IMG/VR virus record: IMGVR_UViG_3300014913_000019 | Coordinates: 1 to 48,471 of that record | Direction: 5' to 3' (one strand) | Origin: a virus | Length of the DNA stretch: 48,471 nt | Shown: positions 1 to 6,213 of the stretch, piece by piece | Layout of the letters: each line of letters starts with the position of its first letter | How positions within the stretch are numbered: the stretch's first letter is position 1 | Program-made: the position numbers and the translations under genes | Notes under the pieces: generated by a model | What the model was told of the DNA's origin: nothing | Database searches by the model: none | The model's input: only the letters and a program-made list of their open reading frames with translations

Positions 1-11
1 ACAAAGGTCAG

Positions 12-350
12 TTGACTCCAACCGAAATCAAGCGAGTTCGCAGAGCCAACAGGCGGTATCTTGAGCACCAGAAAATAGTCGATGAACTCAGGCGTTCCAG
101 ACTTGAACCAACGCCTCAACAGCTCCACAAAGTGCCGACTCAGAACGAAACCAAGCCGATGGTGTTCTTCAAATTGTGGCCTACCGGTGAGCTCTGCAAC
201 TACGATCGGTTCATGAGGGAATACTGGCCGGACATTAAAAAGCGGTATGAAAAGCTCGAAGCCGAACAGCGGAAGCAGAAGCGCAGATCCAGGCGAGTCC
301 GTGAAAATGCGTACGCCGACTTTAAAAAACGAATTTTGGGGAATGAGTGA
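12..350 (+). CDS. Small basic helical early protein with shared C-terminal tail
   Basis: 112 residues, very rich in Arg, Lys and Glu; no family recognised. A TTG start at 12 follows an AAAGGT site; the frame is also open to the window edge (Lys-Gly-Gln before the TTG), so a longer form is possible. If the two window ends join, the TTG overlaps the stop of the gene running off the right end (TTGA), the usual coupled spacing in this operon. Its N-terminus (LTPTEIKRVRRA) resembles the end of that gene (LTKEEKRVIRRI), hinting at duplication. It ends AYADFKKRILGNE, a tail also seen at the ends of the products at 772-2133 and 2525-2725. Confidence 0.7.
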   Translation: MTPTEIKRVRRANRRYLEHQKIVDELRRSRLEPTPQQLHKVPTQNETKPMVFFKLWPTGELCNYDRFMREYWPDIKKRYEKLEAEQRKQKRRSRRVRENAYADFKKRILGNE

Positions 351-528
351 TTTGCAGAGCCGTGTCCTGTTCTTCAAGCGCCATATCAAGTGCTTTGGCT
401 CATTAAAGTGCCCAACCAACTCCACTTGCCCTCTCTTTTATTTGTGCTACATGGTTTGCTTGTCTCGTGGACTCGGCTCCATCTCTCATCAATTCGATGG
501 GAGAGGAGAGACCAAAGTTGGGAGGTGA
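343..528 (+). CDS. Small cysteine-rich protein
   Basis: 61 residues. The ATG at 343 overlaps the stop of the previous gene (ATGAGTGA), so the two are probably translationally coupled. Four cysteines (roughly residues 17, 23, 29 and 34) sit in an HIKCFGSLKCP...TCPLFYLCY stretch that could bind zinc or a metal cluster. The rest has no recognisable features. It lies between two early genes with no gap. Existence is moderately sure from spacing; function unknown. Confidence 0.55.
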   Translation: MSDLQSRVLFFKRHIKCFGSLKCPTNSTCPLFYLCYMVCLSRGLGSISHQFDGRGETKVGR

Positions 529-531
529 AAT

Positions 532-756
532 GTGGAAATGAGAGTTTGTGCGGTTGTGATACACGGAAATCGGGCGATGATCATCCTTAAACTCAAAGAT
601 GTCTATGGAGTTCAGATACTTTCAAGAGATGGAAAAGAGTCTTGGGAGGAAGTCACTTGGGGCTTCAGATCGGCGGAGGATGCCTATGCTTACGCCGTGG
701 AGTTCGAGCACTCATACGCCTTACGTCCGATACGTGAGTTTGCGGATTTTAAGTAG
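532..756 (+). CDS. Small early protein, function unknown
   Basis: About 72-74 residues; GTG at 532 or ATG at 538, after GGAGGTG at 521-527 (the ATG has the better spacing). The predicted fold begins with two hydrophobic strands (VCAVVIHG, AMIILKL) and ends with a helix. The last residues, REFADFK, look like a cut-down version of the YADFKKRIL tail of the product at 12-350. The next gene follows after a strong AGAGGAGGTGA site. Confidence 0.6.
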   Translation: MEMRVCAVVIHGNRAMIILKLKDVYGVQILSRDGKESWEEVTWGFRSAEDAYAYAVEFEHSYALRPIREFADFK

Positions 757-771
757 AGGAGGTGATATGAG

Positions 772-2133
772 TTGGGAGAGTGGCATGAGATAGCCTATCC
801 CATCTCGCTCCAGTATAGAAAACACTGGGGCGAGTGGGAGGCGATAAGAGAGATAGTCCAGAACGCACTTGACGAGTGCGGTGACTTCGAGGTCATCCAA
901 GACGGTCAGGACACGATAATCCGGGACAGTGGCTCTGGCTTGGCAGTCAAGCACCTATTGTTCGGCGTATCGGAGAAGAAATCCAAAGATTCAAGAGGTC
1001 GATTTGGTGAGGGCCTGAAGATAGCTCTCGTGGTCCTGAAGAGGCTCGGCTACGACGTCACGATAAGGTCCAACGGATTGGAAGTTAAGACGGCTACGCA
1101 CGAGATAGAGGGCGAGCAGTGCCTGAAGCTCTTGTACCGCAGGATCGATAACCATGTGAACGGCACCGAAGTGATAATACACGGATATCAAGGCTCGGTG
1201 TTCGAGGATAGATTCACGACGAGCAAGAATCCGGTTTGGAGAGGCACAACGATTTGGGGCGATAAGGCGGAGATCTACGAAGAGGATCAGCCGAAGCTCT
1301 ACGTCAAGGACATATACGTTCAGGATCTGCCGAATGCTATGTTCAGCTATAATCTCTGGGACGTTAAGTTGGAAGAATCGAGGAATATAGCCGATTCGTG
1401 GAGTTTAAGCTATGAGATCGGTCGGTTATGGGAAAACGTGGATGACTACTACCTTCTGGTCAAATTCATGCAAGCCATTAAGCTTAAGAAGTGGGAGTAC
1501 CACAACTGCTACTTCGACTATCCAAGCAAGCATCCAAAGAAGTTTGTCAGAGCCTTCAAAGAAGTATTTGGTCAAAATGCATTTATCAAGTGCACCGATG
1601 TCTGGACCACCGAGGCAGAGTGGCAGGGCGGTAGGGCAGTTGAGCTACCATCCGAGCTTCAAGAAGGCTTCATCAAGTCCGGCATCCCAACTGATGAGGC
1701 ATTCGTTCTGATGAAGTCCGGGAGGCAGAGGATTCCGATCGATGATTCCGAGCTCTCAAGGATCCAGCTTGAAAATCTGTTGAGGTTGCGGAAGGTGATA
1801 AAGGAGTTAGCCAAGTACCGAGGCGAGCTGAAGGATGTACAGGTTAAGGCGTTCAGGCTTCCTCCAGATGAGAACGGTGTCTGGATGCGCCACGCTAACA
1901 CGATAGCCATATCGAAGGATGCACTCGATACCTACTTCACGGCATTCGACCCGTTCCACCACGAGCTGGCCCATGCGCTGTACAACGCACCGGATGGCAC
2001 CCATGCGATGATCCGTGCGCTGTCCAAGTGCGCGGCTCTCATAGCAGTAGCATTCAACATACCGGGCAAGGTCAGAGTTCCAAAAAATCCGTACAAGGAC
2101 TTCAAGCAGAGGATACTCAACTCCAGCCAATAA
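772..2133 (+). CDS. GHKL-type ATPase fused to an HExxH metallopeptidase-like domain
   Basis: 453 residues from a TTG start; the GAGGAGGTGA site at 756-765 selects it over the out-of-frame ATG at 766. The N-terminal ~120 residues carry the Bergerat (Hsp90/MutL/histidine-kinase) ATP-binding motifs: N box REIVQNALDE (E27, N31), G1 box DSGSGL (D52) and G2 box GRFGEGLK (G76-G81). The C-terminal region has FHHELAHAL (H397, E398, H401), the zinc site signature of gluzincin-like metallopeptidases, within a helix. The middle is unassigned. Known GHKL proteins couple ATP binding to conformational closure; a pairing with an HExxH site suggests an ATP-gated protease or remodeller, but this is inference. 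It ends PYKDFKQRIL, the tail shared with neighbours. Confidence 0.75.
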   Translation: MGEWHEIAYPISLQYRKHWGEWEAIREIVQNALDECGDFEVIQDGQDTIIRDSGSGLAVKHLLFGVSEKKSKDSRGRFGEGLKIALVVLKRLGYDVTIRSNGLEVKTATHEIEGEQCLKLLYRRIDNHVNGTEVIIHGYQGSVFEDRFTTSKNPVWRGTTIWGDKAEIYEEDQPKLYVKDIYVQDLPNAMFSYNLWDVKLEESRNIADSWSLSYEIGRLWENVDDYYLLVKFMQAIKLKKWEYHNCYFDYPSKHPKKFVRAFKEVFGQNAFIKCTDVWTTEAEWQGGRAVELPSELQEGFIKSGIPTDEAFVLMKSGRQRIPIDDSELSRIQLENLLRLRKVIKELAKYRGELKDVQVKAFRLPPDENGVWMRHANTIAISKDALDTYFTAFDPFHHELAHALYNAPDGTHAMIRALSKCAALIAVAFNIPGKVRVPKNPYKDFKQRILNSSQ

Positions 2134-2141
2134 CACCAACG

Positions 2142-2152
2142 CTTTATGCTAT
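2142..2152 (+). promoter_or_regulatory. Possible TATA box
   Basis: The 56-base gap before the gene at 2190 contains CGCTTTATGCTATTATATGA, with TATA-like octamers about 25-35 bases ahead of a GAGTT-rich leader. This is weak evidence for an internal promoter within the early operon. Confidence 0.3.
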
Positions 2153-2189
2153 TATATGAGAGTTAGAGTTTAGAGTTAAAGTTGGAGAG

Positions 2190-2528
2190 TTGGCTTGGAT
2201 GGCGTTAACCCTCGATGAATTGAAGAAGCGGGTTTTAGAAGAGGCGGAAAAGATAGACGACTGGAAGCTCTACATGCATTTAAGACGCCTCAAGATAAGA
2301 CGTCTAACTCCGAACCTCAGAACCTTTCACATTCTCAAGGTACTCATAGCCATGAGGAGGCTTCACTTGCCCATCAATTCCAACACCGTGACCTGGATCT
2401 TCCCGAACGAACACAACCTCTTCAACAAGCTCCATAATCTCGGAGACAAGCACCTGATAATTCTCAAGCGCAAAGAGAGAACCTATGAATGGATTCTAAA
2501 CGAGGAACTCCTTGGTGACTTCCTATGA
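2190..2528 (+). CDS. Probable winged-helix protein
   Basis: 112 residues; TTG at 2190 follows TTGGAGAG, with an alternative in-frame ATG at 2199. After a basic helical N-terminus, the segment from about residue 45 (FHILKVLIAM...NSNTVTWIF) through the LHNLGDKHLIILKRKERTYEWIL stretch has the helix-turn-helix plus two-strand wing layout of winged-helix domains. It could bind DNA, but no family is recognised. The next gene's ATG overlaps its stop. Confidence 0.6.
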   Translation: MAWMALTLDELKKRVLEEAEKIDDWKLYMHLRRLKIRRLTPNLRTFHILKVLIAMRRLHLPINSNTVTWIFPNEHNLFNKLHNLGDKHLIILKRKERTYEWILNEELLGDFL

Positions 2529-2725
2529 AAGAGCGCATAAGACTTCCGTTTGATGTGCTGATGAAAGCTTCGAAAATTTGGGGACTGAAGGAGACTAAAG
2601 AAGAGTATCTTGTAGAATCTCCAAATTTCATATTCTTTTGTGAAAAGCTGGTCTGGAAGGAAGACAAGCCTCGGGAGAGGACTGACCCGTACAGGCGGTT
2701 CCTCCAGACGAGGCTTGGAAAATGA
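2525..2725 (+). CDS. Small early protein with DPYRRFLQTRL tail
   Basis: 66 residues; the ATG at 2525 overlaps the preceding stop (ATGA). The body has no recognised fold. It ends DPYRRFLQTRLGK, matching the tail type in the products at 12-350 and 772-2133 (Tyr, then Phe three residues on, then a basic-Leu pair). The DNA coding for the tail (2667-2720) is a hairpin-like element with a relative downstream at 2992-3046. Confidence 0.6.
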   Translation: MKERIRLPFDVLMKASKIWGLKETKEEYLVESPNFIFFCEKLVWKEDKPRERTDPYRRFLQTRLGK

Positions 2726-2994
2726 GCGGATGCGAAAAGCTGTTAAAAGAGCTGATTGGAGAGCTGAAAGGAGCTGGAATCAACCGCATCAGGTATGAAG
2801 TCGGCGTTGAGGGCTGGAGAGAAATCTTGGTCAACGATGGTAAAGAGGTTACTAATTGGAACTTGCAGGACAAGATAGATCTGGTCATTTCGCTCATGCA
2901 TTATCTCAAGATCATTCCGTATCCAGAAGAAGAGGGTGAAGTCTCCAAGTTTGAGTATGAGGGAATTTCATTTGAATACGTATTTTGGTGCTGA
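2722..2994 (+). CDS. Small early protein, possibly truncated at its C-terminus
   Basis: 90 residues; ATG overlaps the previous stop. The sequence alternates strands and helices and has no recognised family. After the TGA stop the same frame stays open for about 25 codons and encodes RELLQTRLLAS, close to the tail RFLQTRLGK of the preceding gene. The gene may have lost a C-terminal tail by a nonsense change, or the element was copied into the intergenic space. Confidence 0.6.
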   Translation: MSGCEKLLKELIGELKGAGINRIRYEVGVEGWREILVNDGKEVTNWNLQDKIDLVISLMHYLKIIPYPEEEGEVSKFEYEGISFEYVFWC

Positions 2995-3034
2995 GCCTCG
3001 GGAGATAGTTTCCGGATTCGGGAGCTACTCCAGA

Positions 3035-3051
3035 CGAGGCTCCTAGCCTCG
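3035..3051 (+). promoter_or_regulatory. Perfect hairpin in the leader of the next gene
   Basis: CGAGGCT-CCT-AGCCTCG, two 7-base arms around a 3-base loop, followed by AATAGGAGAGG, the ribosome site of the gene at 3073. A hairpin so near the ribosome site could influence initiation. A related leader lies at 17275-17297. Confidence 0.5.
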
Positions 3052-3072
3052 AATAGGAGAGGTAGTTAAAAG

Positions 3073-3276
3073 ATGGACTTCAGGAGATATGTTGCGAAGA
3101 AAGTATCCACCGGAGAACCGAAGAAGCACTACATAGGGCCCATCGAGAATCCAGAGGATTGGGCAGTAGTCACAGAAGTTTTCGGCACGAGCTCTCCCAA
3201 GGAGCTCGGCCAGATAATCATTGGTCTCGCTAAGGACCTGAAAGCCGGCAAGGCTCAAATATCGTTCACCGACTAA
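3073..3276 (+). CDS. Small protein, paralog of the reverse-strand gene at 47.3 kb
   Basis: 67 residues; ATG after AGGAGAGGTAG. The C-terminal half, GTSSPKELGQIIIGLAKDLKAGKAQI, aligns with GTQSNKEFAQIVKGLFNDLANGNLKI in the product at 47334-47546, and both share RYV near the start. A helix flanked by strands is likely. Function unknown; a repeated small family in one virus suggests regulators or host-interaction proteins. Confidence 0.65.
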   Translation: MDFRRYVAKKVSTGEPKKHYIGPIENPEDWAVVTEVFGTSSPKELGQIIIGLAKDLKAGKAQISFTD

Positions 3277-3337
3277 GCATCGAAGTTCCAGAGCGTTCCT
3301 CCAAACCTCCCTCTTTTATTTTGTTTGGTGATGAAAG

Positions 3338-3514
3338 ATGGAAAGACGCATCCGTTTCCTCGGCTTTGAGCTGGTCTTCTACTTTGAAAGAGAATGGAAA
3401 CAAATATTCACTTCGGCTTACGGTTATTTCCGCGATATAAGAACGCTGTCGGTGTGGGCTGGTCCGTTCGGCGTCTATCTCAGGCGTTGTTCCAGAGCCT
3501 CTCAGCAGGCCTGA
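3338..3514 (+). CDS. Small aromatic-rich protein
   Basis: 58 residues; ATG at 3338 after GGTGATGAAAG. The product MERRIRFLGFELVFYF... is rich in Phe, Tyr and Arg and may form a small beta-sheet. No family recognised. It is preceded by CCAAAC...GTTTGG with a T-rich centre (3301-3328), which may be a terminator-like or regulatory hairpin. Confidence 0.5.
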   Translation: MERRIRFLGFELVFYFEREWKQIFTSAYGYFRDIRTLSVWAGPFGVYLRRCSRASQQA

Positions 3515-3518
3515 GAGG
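3498..3518 (+). promoter_or_regulatory. Hairpin spanning the stop and leader
   Basis: CCTCTCAG-CAGGC-CTGAGAGG, two perfect 8-base arms overlapping the stop of the gene at 3338 and ending about 20 bases before the start of the next gene. It could be an RNA hairpin controlling the paralog pair that follows. Confidence 0.45.
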
Positions 3519-3538
3519 CGGAACTTAAAGAGGTGGAT

Positions 3539-3754
3539 GAGTTGAAAAGAGGAGAAAAAGCTTTATTGGAAGCTTTGACGCATATCGACATAATCCGGGA
3601 AGTGCTCAGCAAAGCAAAGGAGATGCCCGGCATCAGTGCCTATACCATCAATACCATCAATCATCAGCTGAATGATCTGGAAGCTCTGATTAAGGAAGAA
3701 CTCAAGGATCTGGTGTGGTGTGAATACTGCACCAAGCACAACCTCAAAGCGTAG
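3539..3754 (+). CDS. Tandem paralog 1, helical protein ending CEYCTKHN
   Basis: 71 residues from TTG at 3539 (GTG at 3533 is the alternative). The leader AGAGGTGGATGAG directly before the TTG is nearly repeated before the second copy, which supports the TTG. The product is mostly helical and ends in LKDLVWCEYCTKHNLKA; the C-x-x-C...H pattern may bind a metal, though the second copy keeps only one of the cysteines. Function unknown. Confidence 0.65.
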   Translation, partial: ELKRGEKALLEALTHIDIIREVLSKAKEMPGISAYTINTINHQLNDLEALIKEELKDLVWCEYCTKHNLKA

Positions 3755-3766
3755 GAGGCAGATGAG

Positions 3767-3985
3767 TTGAGAAAAGAAGCTGGAATTCTGTTGGAGATTC
3801 TGAGAGGAATCGAAGAGACCCAAGAGCTCCTGAAAGAGGTCGGTAAAGACTGGGACATCAACATATACCGAATAAGTGGCAGATTGGAAGAAGCCCGCAA
3901 AGAGATTCTAGACCAGCTGAAAAATCTAATATGGGCTGAGTTCTGCACCAAGCATAATATCAAGGGAGTGATCTCTAATGCTTAA
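3767..3985 (+). CDS. Tandem paralog 2, helical protein ending AEFCTKHN
   Basis: 72 residues from TTG at 3767 after GGAGGCAGATGAG. It matches its upstream neighbour over the whole length (LLEIL/LLEAL, LKNLIWAEFCTKHNIK/LKDLVWCEYCTKHNLK), so the pair arose by duplication. Loss of the first Cys of the C-x-x-C pair argues against a conserved metal site. Function unknown. Confidence 0.65.
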   Translation: MRKEAGILLEILRGIEETQELLKEVGKDWDINIYRISGRLEEARKEILDQLKNLIWAEFCTKHNIKGVISNA

Positions 3986-4040
3986 GATCAATCTAACAAT
4001 CGACCAGCACAAGGGGTATTCAGCGTTCTACGGTGACTGA
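3978..4040 (+). CDS. Possible 20-residue leader peptide
   Basis: ATG at 3978 overlaps the end of the previous gene and reads MLKINLTIDQHKGYSAFYGD before a TGA two bases ahead of the next ATG. Its position and tight spacing fit a coupling peptide, but the length is too short to be sure. Confidence 0.3.
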   Translation: MLKINLTIDQHKGYSAFYGD

Positions 4041-4042
4041 GC

Positions 4043-4393
4043 ATGGGTCAATACTTCCTAATAGTTAATTTATCAAAACATGAATATCTTCATCCGCACA
4101 GGCTGGGATCTAGCGCCAAGCTCTACGAGTTATGCACTGATCCAAGGATGGGAGTGCTGATTTACCTCTTGAGGAAGAGCGATGACCTCGGAGGAGGAGA
4201 CATACCGAACTTCTCGAACTTTCCCAACGCAGGAAGATGGGCTGGCGATGCGATAGTGGTTGTTGGAGACTACGATTCAAGTGACTTCTACTTCTACGTC
4301 AAGAACCACTTTAAGGAGATAACCAATTTGATCAAAGACGAGTATAACAAGTTCGTTGAAGATGAGAAGTATAAGATTGGAAAGGAGGGATAA
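4043..4393 (+). CDS. Conserved hypothetical phage/archaeal protein (MGQYFLIVNL family)
   Basis: 116 residues; ATG two bases after the preceding stop. It starts MGQYFLIVNLSKHEYLHPHR and contains RWAGDAIVVVGDYDSSDFY; this pattern (opening with MGQYF, then a Trp-Ala-Gly-Asp strand and GDY) is a recurrent conserved hypothetical seen in phages and prophages. No catalytic role is established. Its presence supports the viral nature of this region. Confidence 0.65.
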   Translation: MGQYFLIVNLSKHEYLHPHRLGSSAKLYELCTDPRMGVLIYLLRKSDDLGGGDIPNFSNFPNAGRWAGDAIVVVGDYDSSDFYFYVKNHFKEITNLIKDEYNKFVEDEKYKIGKEG

Positions 4394-4395
4394 GA

Positions 4396-4623
4396 ATGTA
4401 TATCAGGATATTCGTCTGGAAGGAAGACGACTGGGAGATCAAAGCGGGATATGTCTGCAGTCCGAAGAAAGCCGAGAGGGTTCATAAAATACTCGAATCC
4501 GATCTAAACGACGGTCTGATACTCTGGTTCAGGGGCTTTACACTGCACGGCTACAACATAGACCCAATAGACTTACCGAACATTCAAATAAGAGACGGAA
4601 GACTTGTACTGGGGAGGAAGTAG
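4396..4623 (+). CDS. Small hypothetical protein
   Basis: 75 residues; ATG after AAGGAGGGATAAG. It begins with a hydrophobic strand (MYIRIFVWKEDDWEI) and is likely an alpha/beta fold. No family recognised. It sits between the MGQYF protein and three zinc-ribbon genes in one tight operon. Confidence 0.55.
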   Translation: MYIRIFVWKEDDWEIKAGYVCSPKKAERVHKILESDLNDGLILWFRGFTLHGYNIDPIDLPNIQIRDGRLVLGRK

Positions 4624-4624
4624 C

Positions 4625-4843
4625 ATGAAATGTCCAAACTGCGGAGAGGAGATAACGAGGATAATCGTGGAGAGCACAGAGCTGACTTGGATAAAGGAGG
4701 TCTACGAGGAGACGGAAGACGGTTTATTTAAGTATGCCCACTTAGAAGACGAGGATACCGTCGATTCAGAGATCGAGCAAATACTCTGCCCCAAGTGCGG
4801 TAAGCCGATAGATCCCGACTTGATAGAATTTAAGAGGAGATGA
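4625..4843 (+). CDS. Zinc-ribbon protein 1
   Basis: 72 residues; ATG at 4625 after GGGAGGAAG. Two zinc knuckles, CPNCGEE at residues 3-6 and CPKCGKP near residue 59, flank an acidic middle, so one four-Cys zinc site is expected. It heads a run of three zinc-ribbon genes. Such proteins often contact nucleic acid or other proteins; the specific role is unknown. Confidence 0.65.
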   Translation: MKCPNCGEEITRIIVESTELTWIKEVYEETEDGLFKYAHLEDEDTVDSEIEQILCPKCGKPIDPDLIEFKRR

Positions 4844-4844
4844 A

Positions 4845-5081
4845 ATGCCTAAGTGCCCGAAGTGCGGTAAAGAGATAGACCATCTGGTTTATCAGGCGTA
4901 TGAGCTGGTAACGGCAACGGCGCTCCTGACTCCGGCTGACATAATAGACTACATAAGCTGGGAATCGCATGGAATAACGAGAGACTTACCTGAGTATAAG
5001 TGCCCGGAGTGTGGTGCTACTCTCTTCAATAAGGAAAAGGACGCCGAAGCGTTCCTAAAAGGAGAAAATAAGGATGCCTAA
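4845..5081 (+). CDS. Zinc-ribbon protein 2
   Basis: 78 residues, one base after the previous stop. CPKCGKEIDHLVYQA at the start and CPECGATLF near residue 58 form a four-Cys site. It is a clear paralog of the next gene: both share the IDxLxY...SHG...YKCPECG pattern and end in a DAExFLxGExKD helix. Confidence 0.7.
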   Translation: MPKCPKCGKEIDHLVYQAYELVTATALLTPADIIDYISWESHGITRDLPEYKCPECGATLFNKEKDAEAFLKGENKDA

Positions 5082-5319
5082 ATGCCCCAAGTGTGGCAGG
5101 GAAATAGACCAATTGATCTACGAAGGATGCGAGCGCATGTCGGCGACCGTGGAGCTCAACTCAGTCGGCACTGTGCAATACTTCAACTTCTACAGCCACG
5201 GATTCGAGGGGTGCAAGTACAAGTGCCCGGAGTGCGGTGAGGTGCTGTTCAAATACGAGGACGACGCTGAGAAGTTCTTGAGAGGCGAGATGAAGGATGG
5301 TAACCGAGAGACAGCTTAA
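5074..5319 (+). CDS. Zinc-ribbon protein 3
   Basis: 81 residues; the ATG overlaps the end of zinc-ribbon gene 2. CPKCGREIDQLIYEG and YKCPECGEVLF provide four cysteines. It is a tandem duplicate of its neighbour with diverged centre, and it overlaps the next gene by about 23 bases. Confidence 0.7.
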   Translation: MPKCPKCGREIDQLIYEGCERMSATVELNSVGTVQYFNFYSHGFEGCKYKCPECGEVLFKYEDDAEKFLRGEMKDGNRETA

Positions 5320-5539
5320 GATAGCGTATATACTCGGTCATTTCAGTTCAGTATGGATTCGGACGACTCGATTGAAGTTCGGCGTTCCGTCTCTTGCCTT
5401 TCCTCTCAAAGAGATCAGGAAGACCATGAATGAGATCTTAGAGAAGGCAGATCCGCAGGGACTTAAGGGGATCAGTGATGACGAAATTCGGGAAGTGCTC
5501 AGGCTCCTCGGTATGGAAGAGTACATAATCGAGGAGTAG
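5297..5539 (+). CDS. Small hypothetical protein
   Basis: 80 residues, ATG at 5297 within the end of the zinc-ribbon gene. The sequence is helical (LKEIRKTMNEILEKA, DDEIREVLRLLGMEEYI). No family recognised. Position and overlap argue it is expressed with the zinc-ribbon genes. Confidence 0.55.
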   Translation: MVTERQLKIAYILGHFSSVWIRTTRLKFGVPSLAFPLKEIRKTMNEILEKADPQGLKGISDDEIREVLRLLGMEEYIIEE

Positions 5540-5541
5540 AC

Positions 5542-5700
5542 ATGCTCGACACCATCTTCCTCGTCTACAAAGCGCTCTACATGAGGTTCAGGATCTACTA
5601 CTGCCGTCCCCTAGCTTCCCTCCTATTTTTTATCGCCCGTCTGTATATGAGGTATGAAGCTCATCGGGTAAAGAGGCTTCTGGATAAGGCGAGGCGATGA
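5542..5700 (+). CDS. Small membrane-associated protein
   Basis: 52 residues; ATG two bases after the previous stop. A hydrophobic segment around residues 24-35 (LASLLFFIARLYM) is flanked by Arg and Lys on both sides, consistent with a single membrane-embedded or amphipathic helix. The TATTTTTT run here is coding, not a terminator. Function unknown. Confidence 0.5.
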   Translation: MLDTIFLVYKALYMRFRIYYCRPLASLLFFIARLYMRYEAHRVKRLLDKARR

Positions 5701-5764
5701 TCGGGCTTGTCCGCTCTAATATCGGATGAAGAGAGAGATCGAACAGAAGCCTCGCCACCAGAAC

Positions 5765-5772
5765 CTTTATAA
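5765..5772 (+). promoter_or_regulatory. Archaeal TATA box
   Basis: TTTATAAA preceded by CC (AACCTTTATAAACC), about 31-39 bases upstream of the ATG at 5804. The fit to the archaeal consensus is good. It would give the membrane-protein gene its own transcript. Confidence 0.65.
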
Positions 5773-5803
5773 ACCGATGCGCATACTTATCGGATGATGG
5801 GAT

Positions 5804-6079
5804 ATGTTTGAGGTAGTAAAGAATATAGCGTCTGGTATAGTCTCGGGTCTGATAACCGCGTTCTTGGGCTACATGAAGAGCAAAGACGAGAAGTTCGACC
5901 TCGGCAAATTTGCTCAGACGCTTGTAATAGGCGGACTTGTGGGCGCAGTAGCTCAGATCGCCGGCATGAGCTACAACGACGCTTATGACTACTTAGCCTC
6001 AGTGGGAGCCATTTCTCTTCTAGAGTATTTGAAAAAAACGATATGGCGACGCTGGCTCAGCAGGTTCTTCAGGTCTTAG
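5804..6079 (+). CDS. Small membrane protein, holin-like
   Basis: 91 residues from ATG. Two Gly/Ala-rich hydrophobic stretches, about residues 8-24 and 38-56 (LVIGGLVGAVAQIAGM), with a very basic C-terminus (WRRWLSRFFRS). Size and topology fit small viral holin-like proteins, but archaeal virus lysis proteins are poorly known, so this is only a suggestion. It has its own TATA box and is the last gene before the first palindromic operator. Confidence 0.55.
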   Translation: MFEVVKNIASGIVSGLITAFLGYMKSKDEKFDLGKFAQTLVIGGLVGAVAQIAGMSYNDAYDYLASVGAISLLEYLKKTIWRRWLSRFFRS

Positions 6080-6100
6080 ATGCATATATGCATTTCAATC

Positions 6101-6132
6101 AATATTAAATAAATACATATTTATTTAATATT
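6101..6132. repeat. 32-bp palindromic operator-like repeat, copy 1
   Basis: Left half AATATTAAATAAATAC and right half ATATTTATTTAATATT are inverted copies with one mismatch. The same element recurs at 30366-30397 and 47897-47928. It lies 20 bases upstream of the TATA box of the MoxR operon, a typical place for an archaeal activator or repressor. A second small palindrome, TGCATATATGCA, lies at 6080-6091. Confidence 0.8.
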
Positions 6133-6152
6133 CATCGAAATAGCAATAATGC

Positions 6153-6159
6153 TTATATA
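6153..6159 (+). promoter_or_regulatory. TATA box of the MoxR-replication operon
   Basis: TTATATA in the context AATGCTTATATACTC, between the palindrome and the ATG at 6214. Expected start of transcription is about 25 bases downstream, leaving a short leader. Confidence 0.6.
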
Positions 6160-6213
6160 CTCAAATCGAGAATTACTAATCCGCTCTTGAGTTGAGTTAG
6201 AAGCGTGAGTTGA

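Noticed and set aside
2992-3002. TGA at the end of the 2722-2994 gene as selenocysteine or read-through
   Set aside because: No SECIS-type element or selenium machinery is evident; a simple stop or lost tail is the simpler reading.
5611-5630. CCCTCCTATTTTTTATCG as a terminator
   Set aside because: The bases are codons of the small membrane protein at 5542-5700 (Leu-Phe-Phe-Ile).
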